Positions 42,568 to 53,505 of a stretch of DNA of 64,000 nt are shown piece after piece (the stretch's first letter is position 1; the number at the start of each line of letters is the position of its first letter). The notes beneath the pieces were generated by a model that was not told the DNA's origin, did no database searches, and saw only the letters and a program-made list of their open reading frames with translations. Source of the DNA: Melieria omissa (lineage: Eukaryota; Arthropoda; Insecta; Diptera; Ulidiidae). Position numbers and translations under genes: made by a program. The stretch lies in the NCBI GenBank assembly GCA_963971225.1, contig OZ020270.1:78074432-78138431 (forward strand). The letters run 5' to 3'.

Positions 42568-44432
42568 GTGAGTATTACCAAAGAATATGAAGTAATATAG
42601 AACGCGCATCTCATACAAGCAAACGCGTTGTATGGCGGGTACTGCTGGTAGTACCCTCTGTTACTAACAGCAGAACTCTCTGTTACTAACAGCAGAGATC
42701 TCTGTAACTTCGGCGTAACATGTGAGTAGAAGCAAAGAAAATAAACATACGAAGGTTTGCTTTTGGTTGCGCTCACTGCAGCGAGTCTGCGTTAGCACAC
42801 TGCTGCGGCGTGGGATGATTGGGAGATGAGGACGATGTGCTGTTGTTGTTGTTGTTGCGCTGGCGAAACGCTGAAATTGTAAAACGATTTATATTTTCTG
42901 GCGGCTGGCTTTTGTTCTTCTTCTATAAGCCTGCACGGCGTTCCATATTGCTCATGAATTCCCTGCCGACTGTAGTGTGCGCATAATCATAGAAAAGAAA
43001 ATAAAATATGGCTGGCGTGGTGACCTATATGATCGCTACAGGCAATAAAAAATAAATAAAAAGTAATCACAAAAGACAACTAAAAAGGGAAATTGGAAAG
43101 AAAGGAAGACGTTTTTATTAGCCCGTAATAATTTTCCGTCCCGTTCTTTGGAACTTTTTTACTGCCCACATATAATGCTTACTTAACCCTAGTGTGTGTG
43201 CTGAAAAAAACACCCTTACCCTTGTGATGGGGTACCCGGGTACCCCAGTACAAATTGTATGAAAATTTCTCACTTTTTGTTCGCACTGTAAGAAATTTTA
43301 CTGTTTTTGCTTAGTTTTAAAGCTCTCACTAATATAAAAGTAAATTTTGGGATTTCCCTTGTTACAAAAAATGACTTCTAAACTTGTTTTTTAATTTCAA
43401 GTAATGAATTTTTGTGCAATTTCGGAACCCGCTTTCATAAAAAGGGGAATACCATTCATACGCTGCTGTAAATTTCAATGGAAGGTCATTCCCCGCGGAA
43501 ATTTGTTACATTTGAACTTTGTAACAAATTAATTAATCATTAGTAATTAGTTTCAATTGCATTGTGAAAGATCTGAGCAACTTCTGAAATGAGTTCTTAT
43601 TCAGCAAGAGCTCGTTAGTAACGATAACCCACCAACGGCTATCTTTTAACCATAACTCAGAAACCTGACTCCTCAAACACAATCGATCTGTTCCTTCAAT
43701 CCTTATCACAACATATAAAATCCCATACGTAAACAAATCCCAACAGCCGGTAACTCTCCAGTCGTTTTCTTCCACTTGAGTATCCATAAACCCTTATCGG
43801 AACATACAGTATCACAAACGCAAACAAATCCTAAGTGACTTCCTGCCTTATCATAAACATACAATATACATATATTTAAACATACAATATGCATATCGCA
43901 ACAAACCGAGGTTTCATTGTGAACTCTGTGCGTTGCAATATTTAGTTTTAAGTTGGAATTGAATAAAGAACTTCCTATAATACAGAACTCCTCGTTTAAT
44001 TTACAACGAGCGAATCAATTGAAATTTATTCTATAACTCGTTGTGAAAGATTTATCTCAACCGAAATTCAAGAAATAATGTACGAAAGTAAAAGTGATGA
44101 AGAGATGATCTGAAGCCAATAGAAGCCTCTGACGCCTAGCCTGCGGGTTGCATAGAAACTGACCATCTCAGAATTTATATAACCAAAATCATTTTTTTTA
44201 ATTTCCTCAAAATCGATTGAGCGATTGTTCTCGTTGATAAAATTGTTTTATAACAAATTATTAACTTTAAAAAGTTTTACTTACAGGAAAAATCTATGCA
44301 ACTCCATATAAAATGTATTGGGGTACCCGGGTACCCCAGCACACGGGTAAGGGTGTGAAAAGTAAAATGTTGCGCCGCACCCTCCAAAATAAAATAAATG
44401 GAATTAAACACCCGAAAATGAAGACAGAATAC

Positions 44433-44819
44433 TGTTACGAATACTAATTTGAAAATAAAACACAGTTTCTTAAACGCAGACAATAAAATAAACCAACAGT
44501 CACTTTATTATTCACAGTTTACACTTTACTGTTCGTACACCTAAGTATTTGCTTAGTCACTTCGTGTGGCAACTTCACTTGTCAAAACCAGACTGACTCG
44601 CTGCACCGCATCTGGCCACCTTTTATACTCTGTCCGGCCGTCGCGCAGATCGTTCTCGCACGTTACCAGATTGGACTAGAAGTTTCCCTGATGACCGCGA
44701 CCATCGTTGCCAGGTTGGACTAAAAGTTACTATCGCGGCCGTCGTTGCCAGATTGGGTTATGGCACGGCACGTAGCGGCAGGGTTGCTTTGCACCGCGAC
44801 AGACTGGCTCATCGTTACA
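44433..44819 (-). repeat. Gypsy 3' LTR (with 36-bp deletion)
   Basis: 387 bp, TGTTACG...CGTTACA in plus orientation. It lacks 36 bp (AGTCTAGTGGGCTGTTGCG and following) that the other LTR has right after its first 15 bases. A single base difference is seen near 44675 (TTACCAG against TTGCCAG). Confidence 0.9.
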
Positions 44820-44830
44820 CTGCCCACCAC

Positions 44831-47800
44831 TTAGACTTGTTCGTCCCGAACAAGTGCCGAGGCTCCGCTGTGATAAGGCGCCAGGCGCTCCAAATGGACT
44901 ACCTTCAGCTTAGCGCCTCTATTGTTGCAACGTTGAATCCGGTATACCACGTCGTTAATCCTAGTCACGACTTCGTAAGGTCCTTCCCATGACGCTTGAA
45001 GTTTTGGAGACAAACCTTTCCTCCGCTGCGGGTTGTAGAGCATTACCAAATCGCCTTCTTGGAACCCTGCTGAGTTGGCCCGTAGATCGTATCTGGCTTT
45101 CGCCTTATCGCTGACCAGTTTGGTGCGGCCCCTTATAAATTGGTGAATTTCCTCCAGTTCCGCCCGCTTATTGGCCACGTATTCCGTCTTAGCGCCTCCC
45201 GTCGTGCTGACTACCCCGAACTTCAAGTCAGCGGGTAACCGCAACTCTGTGCCGAACACTGCTCGGGCTGGAGTGAGTGATGTCGTGTCGTGCGGGGCTG
45301 ACCTATACGCCATCAGGAACAGGGGATATGCGTGTCCCAATCCTTTTGATTCCTGCCCCCCACTTTCCGCAGGTATTCCTCCAGCGTCCGGTTAAAGCGT
45401 TCCACCATGCCGTCGGACTGTGGGTGCAAAGGAGTGGTACGCGTTTTCTTTATCCCCAGCAGCCCACACACTTCCTTGAATACCGCAGACTCAAAATTCC
45501 GGCCTTGATCTGAGTGCAACTCCAACGGAACTCCGAACCGGGCTACCCAGTTGTTTACCAGCTTTTCCGAGATCGTGGTGGCCTCCTGGTTAGGAATAGG
45601 GTACACTTCGGGCCATTTGCTGAAGTAATCCATTACGACCAGCACATATTTGTTGCCTTGAGTGCTAGTTGGGAATGGGCCGGCGACGTCCATAGCAATC
45701 CGCTCGAAGGGCGCTCCCACGTTGTACTGCTGCATGCGGCCTCGAGATTTTCTTGTCGGCCCTTTCGCGGCTGAACATCGGTCGCAGCTCTTAATCCACT
45801 CGGCTACAGACTCCTGACATCCTACCCAGTAGAATCGTCTTTTTATTTTGGCGACGGTTTTGGTGATGCCTAGGTGCCCTCCACTGGAGTCGTTATGGTA
45901 TGCCTCGATGACCTCGTTGATTCTGCTTTTCGGCACTACCATTAGGGGGTTGCTGGTACGACCATCCGCGCTCTCCCATTCGCGGTACAGGCAGCCTTCC
46001 TTCAGCCGCAAACTTTTCCACTGTGCCCAGTAAGCCTTAGCGATCGGGCTTTCACCAGCCATCTCCTGCCAGTCTGGACGTGCGCCTTGCTCCTTGCCTT
46101 CGACGATTTTTGCAAGATCCGCATCCTCATGCTGGTCTTTTTGTAGCCTCTCCGCAGACCACTCTTCCTCTGGCATGACGCTGACCAACCGGACGTCCAC
46201 TATCTGTTCTTTGCTTTCGGCTCGCGAGCATTGCCTGCATTCGACTTTGCACGGACGGCGGGACAAGGCATCGGCATTTCCATGGCTACTGCCCTTGCGA
46301 TGCTCTATCGTGTAGTCGTAGCTCTGCAGTCGCTCGATCCACCGCGCCAATTGCCCTTCAGGATCTTTAAAGTTCAGGAGCCATCTCAATGCCGCATGAT
46401 CTGTGCGCAGGCGAAACTTTTGTCCATACAGGTATTTGTGGAAGTGTTTTACGCAGTCCAATACCGCCAGCAGTTCTCTCCGTGTCACACAGTAGTTGCG
46501 CTCCGGTTTCGATAGAACCCTACTGTAGTACGCTATCACTTGTTCCTGGCCGTCTATTATCTGTGATAGCACACCGCCAATACTATTCCCGCTTGCATCT
46601 GTATCCAGCACAAACATCTCCCCAGGCACGGGGAAGGCCAGAATTGGAGCACTGCACAGTTTTTCCTTCAGACGTGCAAAAGCCTGTTCCTGCTCCTCGC
46701 TCCACTCGAAAGCTTGGCTCTTTTCCGTCAGTTTGTGCAAGCTGCTGGCTATGTTCGCGAATCCCGGAACAAATCGGCGGTAGTATGTACACAGGCCCAG
46801 GAAACTGCGGAGTTCGTGTAGATTGCGTGGTCGGGGCCACTCCTTCACCGCCGTGATTTTGCCTTCATCCGTATGCACTCCGCGGGCGGAAACCGTATGG
46901 CCCAGATACTTGACCTCCTTTTGGAACAGCGAGCACTTCTTTGGGTTGAGTTTAAGCCCGGCTTGTTGTATCCGCTCAAATACCTCCTTCAGCTTTCCCA
47001 GGTGGTCGTCGAAGCTTTTACCCATTACGATTATGTCGTCGAGGTACACCAGACACGTCCGCCAATGCAGCCCTTTTAGCACGCGTTCCATTAGCCGCTC
47101 GAATGTTGCTGGTGCGTTGCAGAGTCCAAACGGCATGACGGTGAACTGCCACAAACCATCGCCAACACTGAAAGCCGTTTTCTCCTTGTCCTTGTCTGCA
47201 AGCTCTACCTGCCAATAGCCGCTGCGTAAGTCGAGCGTGGAGAACCACTGCGTGCCTGACAGTGTGTCCAGGGTGTCATCGATCCGAGGTAGTGGATAAC
47301 TGTCCTTCTTGGTCACATCATTGAGCTTCCGATAGTCCACACAAAACCGGGTACTGCCATATTTTTTCTTGACTAGCACGACCGGCGAGCACCAGGGCCC
47401 CGAAGAAGGCTCTATGACCTTGTCTTTCCGCATGTTCTCGATCAAATTGGTGACCTCCTCCCTCTGGGCCAGAGGAACTCGTCTTGGCGGTTGGCGAATC
47501 GGTTTTGCACTTCCGGTGTCGATGTTGTGCTTCACTATGGCTGTTCTTCCGCCTGCTTCTGCCGCAAAAATTGACCCATAGTGCTGCAGGAGTGACCTCG
47601 CCTTCCGTTTCTGCTTGGCCGTCAACTCGCTGCTCCACTGGTTCTCCTGCGGTATGGCGTCCATGTTAAAACCGCTCTTCTTATTACCTCCAGGTGGGCT
47701 ACTCTCGCAATTGACCACTGCTACAGCTTCCTTACACTCGCCGATTACCTCATCTTTTCCGACATATCCGGGTGCATTCAGGGGGTTCAGTATTCTGACT

Positions 47801-48423
47801 GGTATCCTGCCATTTTTAGGTTCCACTAATGTACGTCCGATGATGATGTTGTCGTGTCCTTGTTTCGGTGCTTCTACTACCCACAGCCGACTCGTCCCAT
47901 CGTCCCCGTCCACCTTTGCCCACACAATCGCCTCAGAATTCGCTGGTATCCTCCCGTGTTGACACGATACAACCTTCCGTACCGCCACGCTTCGCTCATA
48001 GCCGGTGCGCAGCGGGAATTCAACGTTGGCATATCTCAGCACATTTTCCTTCAGGTCCAGCGTAAAACCGTGCCTAATCATGAAATCCACGCCGATAATC
48101 ACGTCGTCCATTATATCCGCGACGATGAACTCATGTTCCAGGCTGCTGGTGCCGATAGCAATCGTTTTCGTAACTTTCCCTCTCACCGGCGCGCGCTCGC
48201 CAGTCGCAGTCCGCAGCTGTATGCCATGCAGCGGTTCCCAGTTCTTCAGCAGCTTCCTTTTTATGATCGAATATGACGCTCCAGTATCTAGTGTCAACAC
48301 GAACCACTTTCCATCTATCCTTCCTTCAATTGTCAAGCTGCTGGGCTGTCGTTTCAGCTGTGAGACAAGGATGGTGGGGCGGCAGATTGTGGGGATCAGC
48401 TCACGCCCCTTTGGGCTGACCCG
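44831..48423 (-). pseudogene. Gypsy Pol: protease, RT, RNase H, integrase; one frameshift
   Basis: The frame opens inside the Gag end, in the -1 frame, and has no ATG near its start, so it is made as Gag-Pol. Protease: LTLDTGASYSIIK with GVDFMIRHGF. RT: KKYGSTRFCVDYRKLNDVT, LDLRSGYWQVEL, MPFGLCNAPATFERLM and LVYLDDIIV. RNase H: VLDTDASGNSIGG, RRELLAVLDCVKHF, RTDHAALRWL. Integrase: an HHCC zinc finger (H..H and CDRCSAAKG), DDE core with AMDVAGPF, HSDQGRNFES and the NRTLEEYLRK region. Near 45330 one base is missing after WDTHIP, which moves the rest into another frame (MAYRSAPHDTTSLTPARAVF to 44831) with a GPY/F-type end, EGPYEVVTRINDVVYRI. Apart from this all catalytic residues are present. 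Confidence 0.92.
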
Positions 48424-48425
48424 TT

Positions 48426-48435
48426 TTAGTTTAAC
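48426..48435 (-). promoter_or_regulatory. Candidate -1 ribosomal frameshift site at the Gag-Pol junction
   Basis: On the minus strand GTTAAAC (48435-48429) lies in Gag phase as G TTA AAC followed at once by the Gag stop TAA. Pol is open in the -1 frame from just upstream. GUUAAAC is a known functional slippery heptamer in some RNA viruses. I did not identify a downstream pseudoknot. Confidence 0.5.
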
Positions 48436-49907
48436 AGCTCCTCGTCCTCAACCCTGCGCTTGTTGGCTGAGCCTCGATTGTCAGTATTCCTCGCTTCAGG
48501 CGATTGCGATCGAGAACGGGAACGCCTCTTTCGTTGGCGGCAGTCTCGTGATATGTGGCCCTGCTTACCACATATCCAGCAAACAACTTTAGAGGAGACC
48601 ACCCGTGGCCTGTCCGGTATCTCCGAGCTTATGGCCTGGATCGGAATGTCGTTGTCCGCCTGAATCTGGCGTATCCTTGCAGGTGCATACCGAGTGCTCC
48701 CAATCCATGCCGCTTCATATGTCATCGCGCTGGTCACCGTTTCCTTAAATGTTGGCTTGCCCATCATCAACGCACTGCGACGTGTTTCCGGATCATGAAG
48801 ACCTTCAACAAACGACTCAATCTTCATCCTCTCGAGATCATCAGCACCAAATTTTGGGTAGCACAACTGTACGAGCCGCTCAATGTCTGCTGCATATGTC
48901 TGCAGCGCCTCGTTGGCTCTCTGCTTGCGGTTCTTCAGCTCACAGTAGTATAGCGCATGGTTGTGCTCGTTGCTATACTTCGCTGCTAATGCCCTCATGA
49001 TGGCACCGTAATCGCTTCTTAAACATTCTGGAACTGATTTGATTACCTCAGCCGCAGGACCTTTCAGCGCCAGTGCCAACCTCCGACCTTTCCTGATATC
49101 TGTCCACTGATTTTCCAAAGCAGCCAAGTCGAATTGCAATTTAAATGTGTCGAACGGCGCAGCACCATCATAAGTAGGCACTTCTGTTCTGGCAGCAAAA
49201 CCGTCCTGAACCGGTGGCAAACATTCTCGTGGCTGTACCTCTCGAAACCGTTCGTCTATCTTTCTGTGCATCGAATCTTCCAGACTGTCAACTCGTTTGT
49301 TCAAGGACTCATCCAGGTTGTCAACTCGTCTATTCAGGGATTCACCCATTTCGTCAACTCGTTTGTCCCAATCGTCTATTCGCGTCTCGAGATGCTCAAC
49401 TTTAACATTCAGGCTATTGGAAATTTCCTCCACCTTCTGCTCTATGCGCGCAGAATTTTCCGCCATTTCTCGATTTGCAGTCTCGACTTTTGCCGAAATT
49501 TCGAGATTCGTAGTTTCCAGCTTCGCTGACATTTCTCGATTTGCTGTCTCGACTTTTGCCGAAATTTCGAGATTCGTAGTTTCCAGCTTCGCTGCCATTT
49601 CTCGATTTGCTGTCTCGAACATGCCTTTAAGTGCAACCATTAGCTGGCTCATGTCCATTGCTTGTGGCGGCGCAGCCGCTGCAGTCGTACTTTGCATCGA
49701 CGCCGCACCTGCAGGCGATTCCTCCATTTTGGCCGACGCCTCTTGTTCTTGCGCTCCGAACTCGTGCACAGTCCAATCGACGCCCCGTTCCTCACATGCT
49801 TCTCGCAAGCGCAACTGCAACTCCACCTTTCCGCCAGCAGTCGGCAAATTCCAGGCAGCCAGCTCCTTCTTCAGCTGGTCTACCTTCAGCAGCTCGAATT
49901 TCACCAT
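48426..49907 (-). CDS. Gypsy Gag with SAP domain and zinc knuckle
   Basis: 493 codons from ATG 49907. Residues about 5-38 form a SAP-like helix pair (LLKVDQLKKELAAWNLPT, then KVELQLRLREAC), which in other proteins binds AT-rich DNA. Residues about 95-195 are a long coiled coil with a 22-residue repeat (SAKLETTNLEISAKVETANR) present about two and a half times, followed by heptad-like NLDESLNKRVDSLEDS. The capsid core follows (YDGAAPFDTFKLQFD, ALKGPAAEVIKSVPE, IERLVQLCYPKFG). Near residue 450 is one CCHC knuckle (CWICGKQGHISRDC) and an Arg/Ser-rich tail. No break. It ends TAA at 48426, preceded by a GTTAAAC heptamer. Confidence 0.92.
   Translation of the reverse strand: MVKFELLKVDQLKKELAAWNLPTAGGKVELQLRLREACEERGVDWTVHEFGAQEQEASAKMEESPAGAASMQSTTAAAAPPQAMDMSQLMVALKGMFETANREMAAKLETTNLEISAKVETANREMSAKLETTNLEISAKVETANREMAENSARIEQKVEEISNSLNVKVEHLETRIDDWDKRVDEMGESLNRRVDNLDESLNKRVDSLEDSMHRKIDERFREVQPRECLPPVQDGFAARTEVPTYDGAAPFDTFKLQFDLAALENQWTDIRKGRRLALALKGPAAEVIKSVPECLRSDYGAIMRALAAKYSNEHNHALYYCELKNRKQRANEALQTYAADIERLVQLCYPKFGADDLERMKIESFVEGLHDPETRRSALMMGKPTFKETVTSAMTYEAAWIGSTRYAPARIRQIQADNDIPIQAISSEIPDRPRVVSSKVVCWICGKQGHISRDCRQRKRRSRSRSQSPEARNTDNRGSANKRRVEDEELLN
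49464..49620. repeat. 66-bp tandem repeat within gypsy gag
   Basis: CATTTCTCGATTTGC recurs at 49464, 49530 and 49596; two full 66-bp units and part of a third, nearly identical. It codes for the 22-residue coiled-coil repeat of Gag. Confidence 0.9.
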
Positions 49908-49986
49908 GTCCGTGCTTTTATAATTTTATTTCTTTAGTTTTTTTTTCTTATCTTCAATTTTCCACAATCCCACTTCTGACACCAAA

Positions 49987-50409
49987 TGTTACGAATACTA
50001 AGTCTAGTGGGCTGTTGCGTATCTCTGGATTGTGTAATTTGAAAATAAAACACAGTTTCTTAAACGCAGACAATAAAATAAACCAACAGTCACTTTATTA
50101 TTCACAGTTTACACTTTACTGTTCGTACACCTAAGTATTTGCTTAGTCACTTCGTGTGGCAACTTCACTTGTCAAAACCAGACTGACTCGCTGCACCGCA
50201 TCTGGCCACCTTTTATACTCTGTCCGGCCGTCGCGCAGATCGTTCTCGCACGTTGCCAGATTGGACTAGAAGTTTCCCTGATGACCGCGACCATCGTTGC
50301 CAGGTTGGACTAAAAGTTACTATCGCGGCCGTCGTTGCCAGATTGGGTTATGGCACGGCACGTAGCGGCAGGGTTGCTTTGCACCGCGACAGACTGGCTC
50401 ATCGTTACA
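49987..50409 (-). repeat. Gypsy 5' LTR
   Basis: 423 bp, the longer LTR copy. On the minus strand it starts TGTAACGATGAGCC and ends TATTCGTAACA, directly followed by TT and the primer-binding site. AATAAAGTG-like sequence (TTTATTATTCACAG on plus, near 50093) would serve as polyadenylation signal region. Confidence 0.9.
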
Positions 50410-50791
50410 ATACCATTTTGGGAGTTGTCATGAACATTCATCTTTCTAGGTTATCCGCAAGTGTATAAAATTTCGATATAAAAGTGATTTGGGTACCCGG
50501 GTACCCCATCACACACATAAGGGTTAAAAGAACTAAAATAAGAAAATCTTATATTGTAAATTTATGGTGACATCATTCGCCATGGAACAATTCAGGTTCA
50601 GAAAATCAAATTTTTCATATGACAAAATACTTGTCTTATTATTTATTTCTTTATTTAGTGCTTTAGTAGTGCTTTCGACATATTGAAAGTCAATAGACCT
50701 ATTAAATTATGCTTGTCTATACAATCTTTTAACCCTTGGTTTGTCCGTTAGATTTCGATTTAAAAAAAAAATTAAAACACGTATCTAATTA

Positions 50792-52798
50792 CACAGGGCA
50801 ACAAATTTCGACTTTTGGTCGGCTTTTCTGGGTTTGACATCAGTTCTATGGTAATTGGGTACCGCTGATTTCGAATCCGCAAACCGTTTTTAAAACTTAG
50901 TTTCCGTTTTCGCAAAAAATGGGCGTGTCACTTTTTCGGATTTTCCCTGACTTTTTGCACGTTTTCGATTGTAATTTCTAAATCAACAAACCGGTTGACA
51001 TGGTTTTCTCTTCGTGGCATTTGCAACATCACACGGCTTCTTTTCCAATGTAATTTATTTTTATAAGTTTTAAAATTCCGCGGTAATTGGACCTCAAAGT
51101 CGAAAATTATGGAATTTCAAGGCGTTTTCTTGGATGGTCAAAAACATGCACATTTTTCTTAAATCTATTAATGAGTTAGGTGTTAAATGAAAGCGGAAAC
51201 ATCAAATAATACAACACAGACAATTTATTTGGCGTGGTTCCCATTCTTATCGAAATAATAGGAAAAATGTGCCATCGTGATTTTCATCAATTTTCACACT
51301 TTTTCCTTAAAAAAATTAGAGCCTCAAAATATGCACAGATTTTTATTTTTTTTTAAATAAACAACAGTTTTTTGGTTTGTTGCTTTGCTTATACTTCAGA
51401 CCAGCACACAAAAAGTATGCCTGTTTTTATGACGACAGTTTTCAATTTGAGCTAAATTGGTAAGCAAAAACAAGAAATTTACTTCGCTTAAGAAATTTCA
51501 AGGAAAAGGGGAAAATAAATTAATCGGGTTTCAGTCCTCACAAAGTACGCGATTCAAAGACAAACTATATTATAAAGCTGCTGTAATTGCTAGTTTTATA
51601 TTGTAAAAGAATAGTTACTATTATTATGATAAGACAAAATTCTTGTGACCAACAAACACTCAAGCAAAAGAACAAACGAATAAACGAACAAATGAACAAG
51701 CGAACAAAAGAACAAATGAACAAATTAACAAATGAACGAATGAACAAACGAACAAACAAATAAATATTCATTAAATACTATAAAAATGTGCTTGATATTA
51801 AAAGCAATCTGTTTAGCTCTGCTGTGTACAGACGAATGAATAAAAATCTATAAAATCATCCAATGGATGAATGATACACAAATAGTTGCCTGCCTGCTAA
51901 ATATTTTTAGATGACTTCAGCTCATCGGAAAACGCCAGTAAAATATAAAATAAGGTATTTGAAAATGATGTTGTTTGATCGTTCCTATGGCAGCTATATA
52001 ATATAGGTGGCCGATCTTGTCCAAATTTTGTGAGAATATCTTTGAATCGCGTACTTTGTGAAGACTGAAACCCGATTAATTTATTTTCCCCTTTTCCTTG
52101 AAATTTCTTAAGCGAAGTAAATTTCTTGTTTTTGCTTACCAATTTAGCTCAAATTGAAAGCTGTCGTCATAAAAACAGGCATACTTTTTGTGTGCTGGTC
52201 TGAAGTATAAGCAAAGCAACAAACCAAAAAACTGTTGTTTATTAAAAAAAAAAATAAAAATCTGTGCATATTTTGAGGCTCTAATTTTTTTAAGGAAAAA
52301 GTGTGAAAATTGATGAAAATCACGATGGCACATTTTTCCTATTATTTCGATAAGAATGGGAACCACGCCAAATAAATTGCCTGTGTTGTATTATTTGATG
52401 TTTCCGCTTTCATTTAACACCTAACTCATTAATAGATTTAAGAAAAATGTGCATGTTTTTGACCATCCAAGAAAACGCCTTGAAATTCCATATTTTCCGA
52501 CTTTGAGGTCCAATTACCGCGGAATTTTAAAACTTATAAAAATAAATTACATTGGAAAAGAAGCCGTGAGATGTTGCAAATGCCACGAAGTGAAAACCAT
52601 GTCAACCGGTTTGTTGATTTAGAAATTACAATCGAAAACGTGCAAAAAGTCAGCGAAAATCCGAAAAAGTGACACGCCCATTTTTTGCGAAAACGGAAAC
52701 TAAGTTTTAAAAACGGTTTGCGGATTCGAAATCAGCGGTACCCAATTACCCTAGAACTGATGTCAAACCCAGAAAAGCCATTTTGCTGTTGATCAGTG
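50792..52798. mobile_element. Fold-back element 1 (769- and 760-bp inverted arms)
   Basis: Left arm 50792-51560 and right arm 52039-52798 are near-perfect inverted copies. Ends CACAGGGCAACAAATTTCG and, inverted, CACTGATCAACAGC. Flanked by TTA (50789-50791, 52799-52801); the empty site is visible in transposon copy 2 (CCTAATTATTTCTG near 59692-59705). The spacer holds a short minisatellite. No coding sequence: the 75-81 codon frames in the arms are mirror images of each other. A CAC start with a 3-bp duplication recalls the CACTA/Chapaev group; this is a guess. Confidence 0.85.
51652..51768. repeat. (GAACAAAC/T)n minisatellite in the fold-back spacer
   Basis: About thirteen diverged 8-bp units of GAACAAAY/GAAYGAAC type at the middle of fold-back element 1. 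Confidence 0.85.
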
Positions 52799-53438
52799 TT
52801 ATTTATGATTTCAAGTGTTTTTATGAATTTTGAAGTCAATATAGCCATCAATTAATTTTTTTTCGTAGTTTTCCCACATTCTCAAACTTGTAATCAACCA
52901 TGTGAAAATATAAACTAATAATTTTATTTCGAACGCACCACATAAAAATATTTGTAAACATTTTAAATTGGGATCAACCACCAAATTTAAAATCAATCAA
53001 AGCGTTGGCCATCAAAAAGCCATACACCACAAAGATTCGATTGATAGAAATATGATAGCAATTTGGGCAGCAAACCCGCCAATCGGCAACATAAACAAGC
53101 ATACACACAATAATCGACAACAACAAAAACATTAGCGAATCCCGAGTCATCTTCGTTGAAACGATGATGACGATGCTTTGGTTCGTTGTTTGCTCTTTGC
53201 TTGCGATTCGGCAAACAAGATCAAGAAACATACATGCAAAAAATGATTGAGCGAACACTACGCTACAACACAACCATTTCAATTTACACGAGTGAAGCCG
53301 TTGCGAACAATAACATTGCTTTTTGCTGTTGTCCTACGAAAATCTAACAGAAAATGTTATGAACTTAACATTCTCAAATGCCTACGCTTCGCTCTTCCCG
53401 CTCGCATCATAGCAACCGAAAACACTTTTGTGCCCACA

Positions 53439-53505
53439 TGCGCGTTCTATAGTACTTCATATTCTTTGGTATTACCAAAGAATATGAAGTAATATAGAAC
53501 GCGCA
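53439..53505. repeat. Junction palindrome between TIR transposon copies 1 and 2
   Basis: Right end of copy 1 (53439-53470) and left end of copy 2 (53474-53505) are 32-bp inverted repeats with one mismatch, separated by ATT. They mark two elements standing side by side. Confidence 0.9.

Larger units (their letters stand above)
44433..50409 (-). mobile_element. Ty3/gypsy LTR retrotransposon, nearly intact
   Basis: Complete element on the minus strand: LTRs at 49987-50409 (5') and 44433-44819 (3'), primer-binding site TGGTGTCAGAAGTGGGAT two bases inside the 5' LTR (49984-49967), Gag (49907-48426) and Pol (48400s-44831). The 4-bp duplication ATAC (44429-44432, 50410-50413) brackets it. The LTRs are nearly identical outside a 36-bp gap, and there is only one frameshift in Pol, so insertion is recent. 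No envelope gene is seen between Pol and the 3' LTR. It sits in the TTAA element. Confidence 0.92.
43187..50523. mobile_element. TTAA-target element carrying a gypsy insertion
   Basis: Flanked by TTAA at 43183-43186 and 50524-50527; ends CCCTAGTGTGTGTGCTG and, inverted, CCCTTATGTGTGTGATGGGG. The empty site is seen in transposon copy 2 (GCTTGCTTAAAAGAAC at 59391-59406), which proves the boundaries. The 18-bp palindrome GGGGTACCCGGGTACCCC occurs at 43232 and 44319 and a 17-bp version near 50490. The second lies in reverse context with CAGCACACGGGTAAGGGTG, so a further element may be nested at 43208-44359. Apart from the gypsy element it is about 1.35 kb with no transposase; TTAA and CCC ends suggest piggyBac type. 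Confidence 0.78.
42577..53470. mobile_element. TIR transposon copy 1 (about 1.5 kb) expanded to 10.9 kb by nested insertions
   Basis: The left end ACCAAAGAATATGAAGTAAT starts 9 bp after the EGF exon and is preceded by ATT; the right end, inverted, TATAGTACTTCATATTCTTTGGT-type, stops at 53470 and is followed by ATT. The inverted match is at least 32 bp (53439-53470 against 53474-53505 of copy 2, one mismatch). It carries a TTAA element (43187-50523) and a fold-back element (50792-52798); without them it is about 1.5 kb. I see no transposase. It includes GCTGTTGTTGTTGTTGTTG-like sequence and a 140-bp module also found in Helitron-like element 1. The superfamily is unknown; ATT may be a 3-bp duplication. 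Confidence 0.72.

Noticed and set aside
44831..45340. Envelope gene in the gypsy element
   Set aside because: The frame after the Pol frameshift is the integrase C-terminus (GPY/F type); no signal peptide or membrane segments are present.
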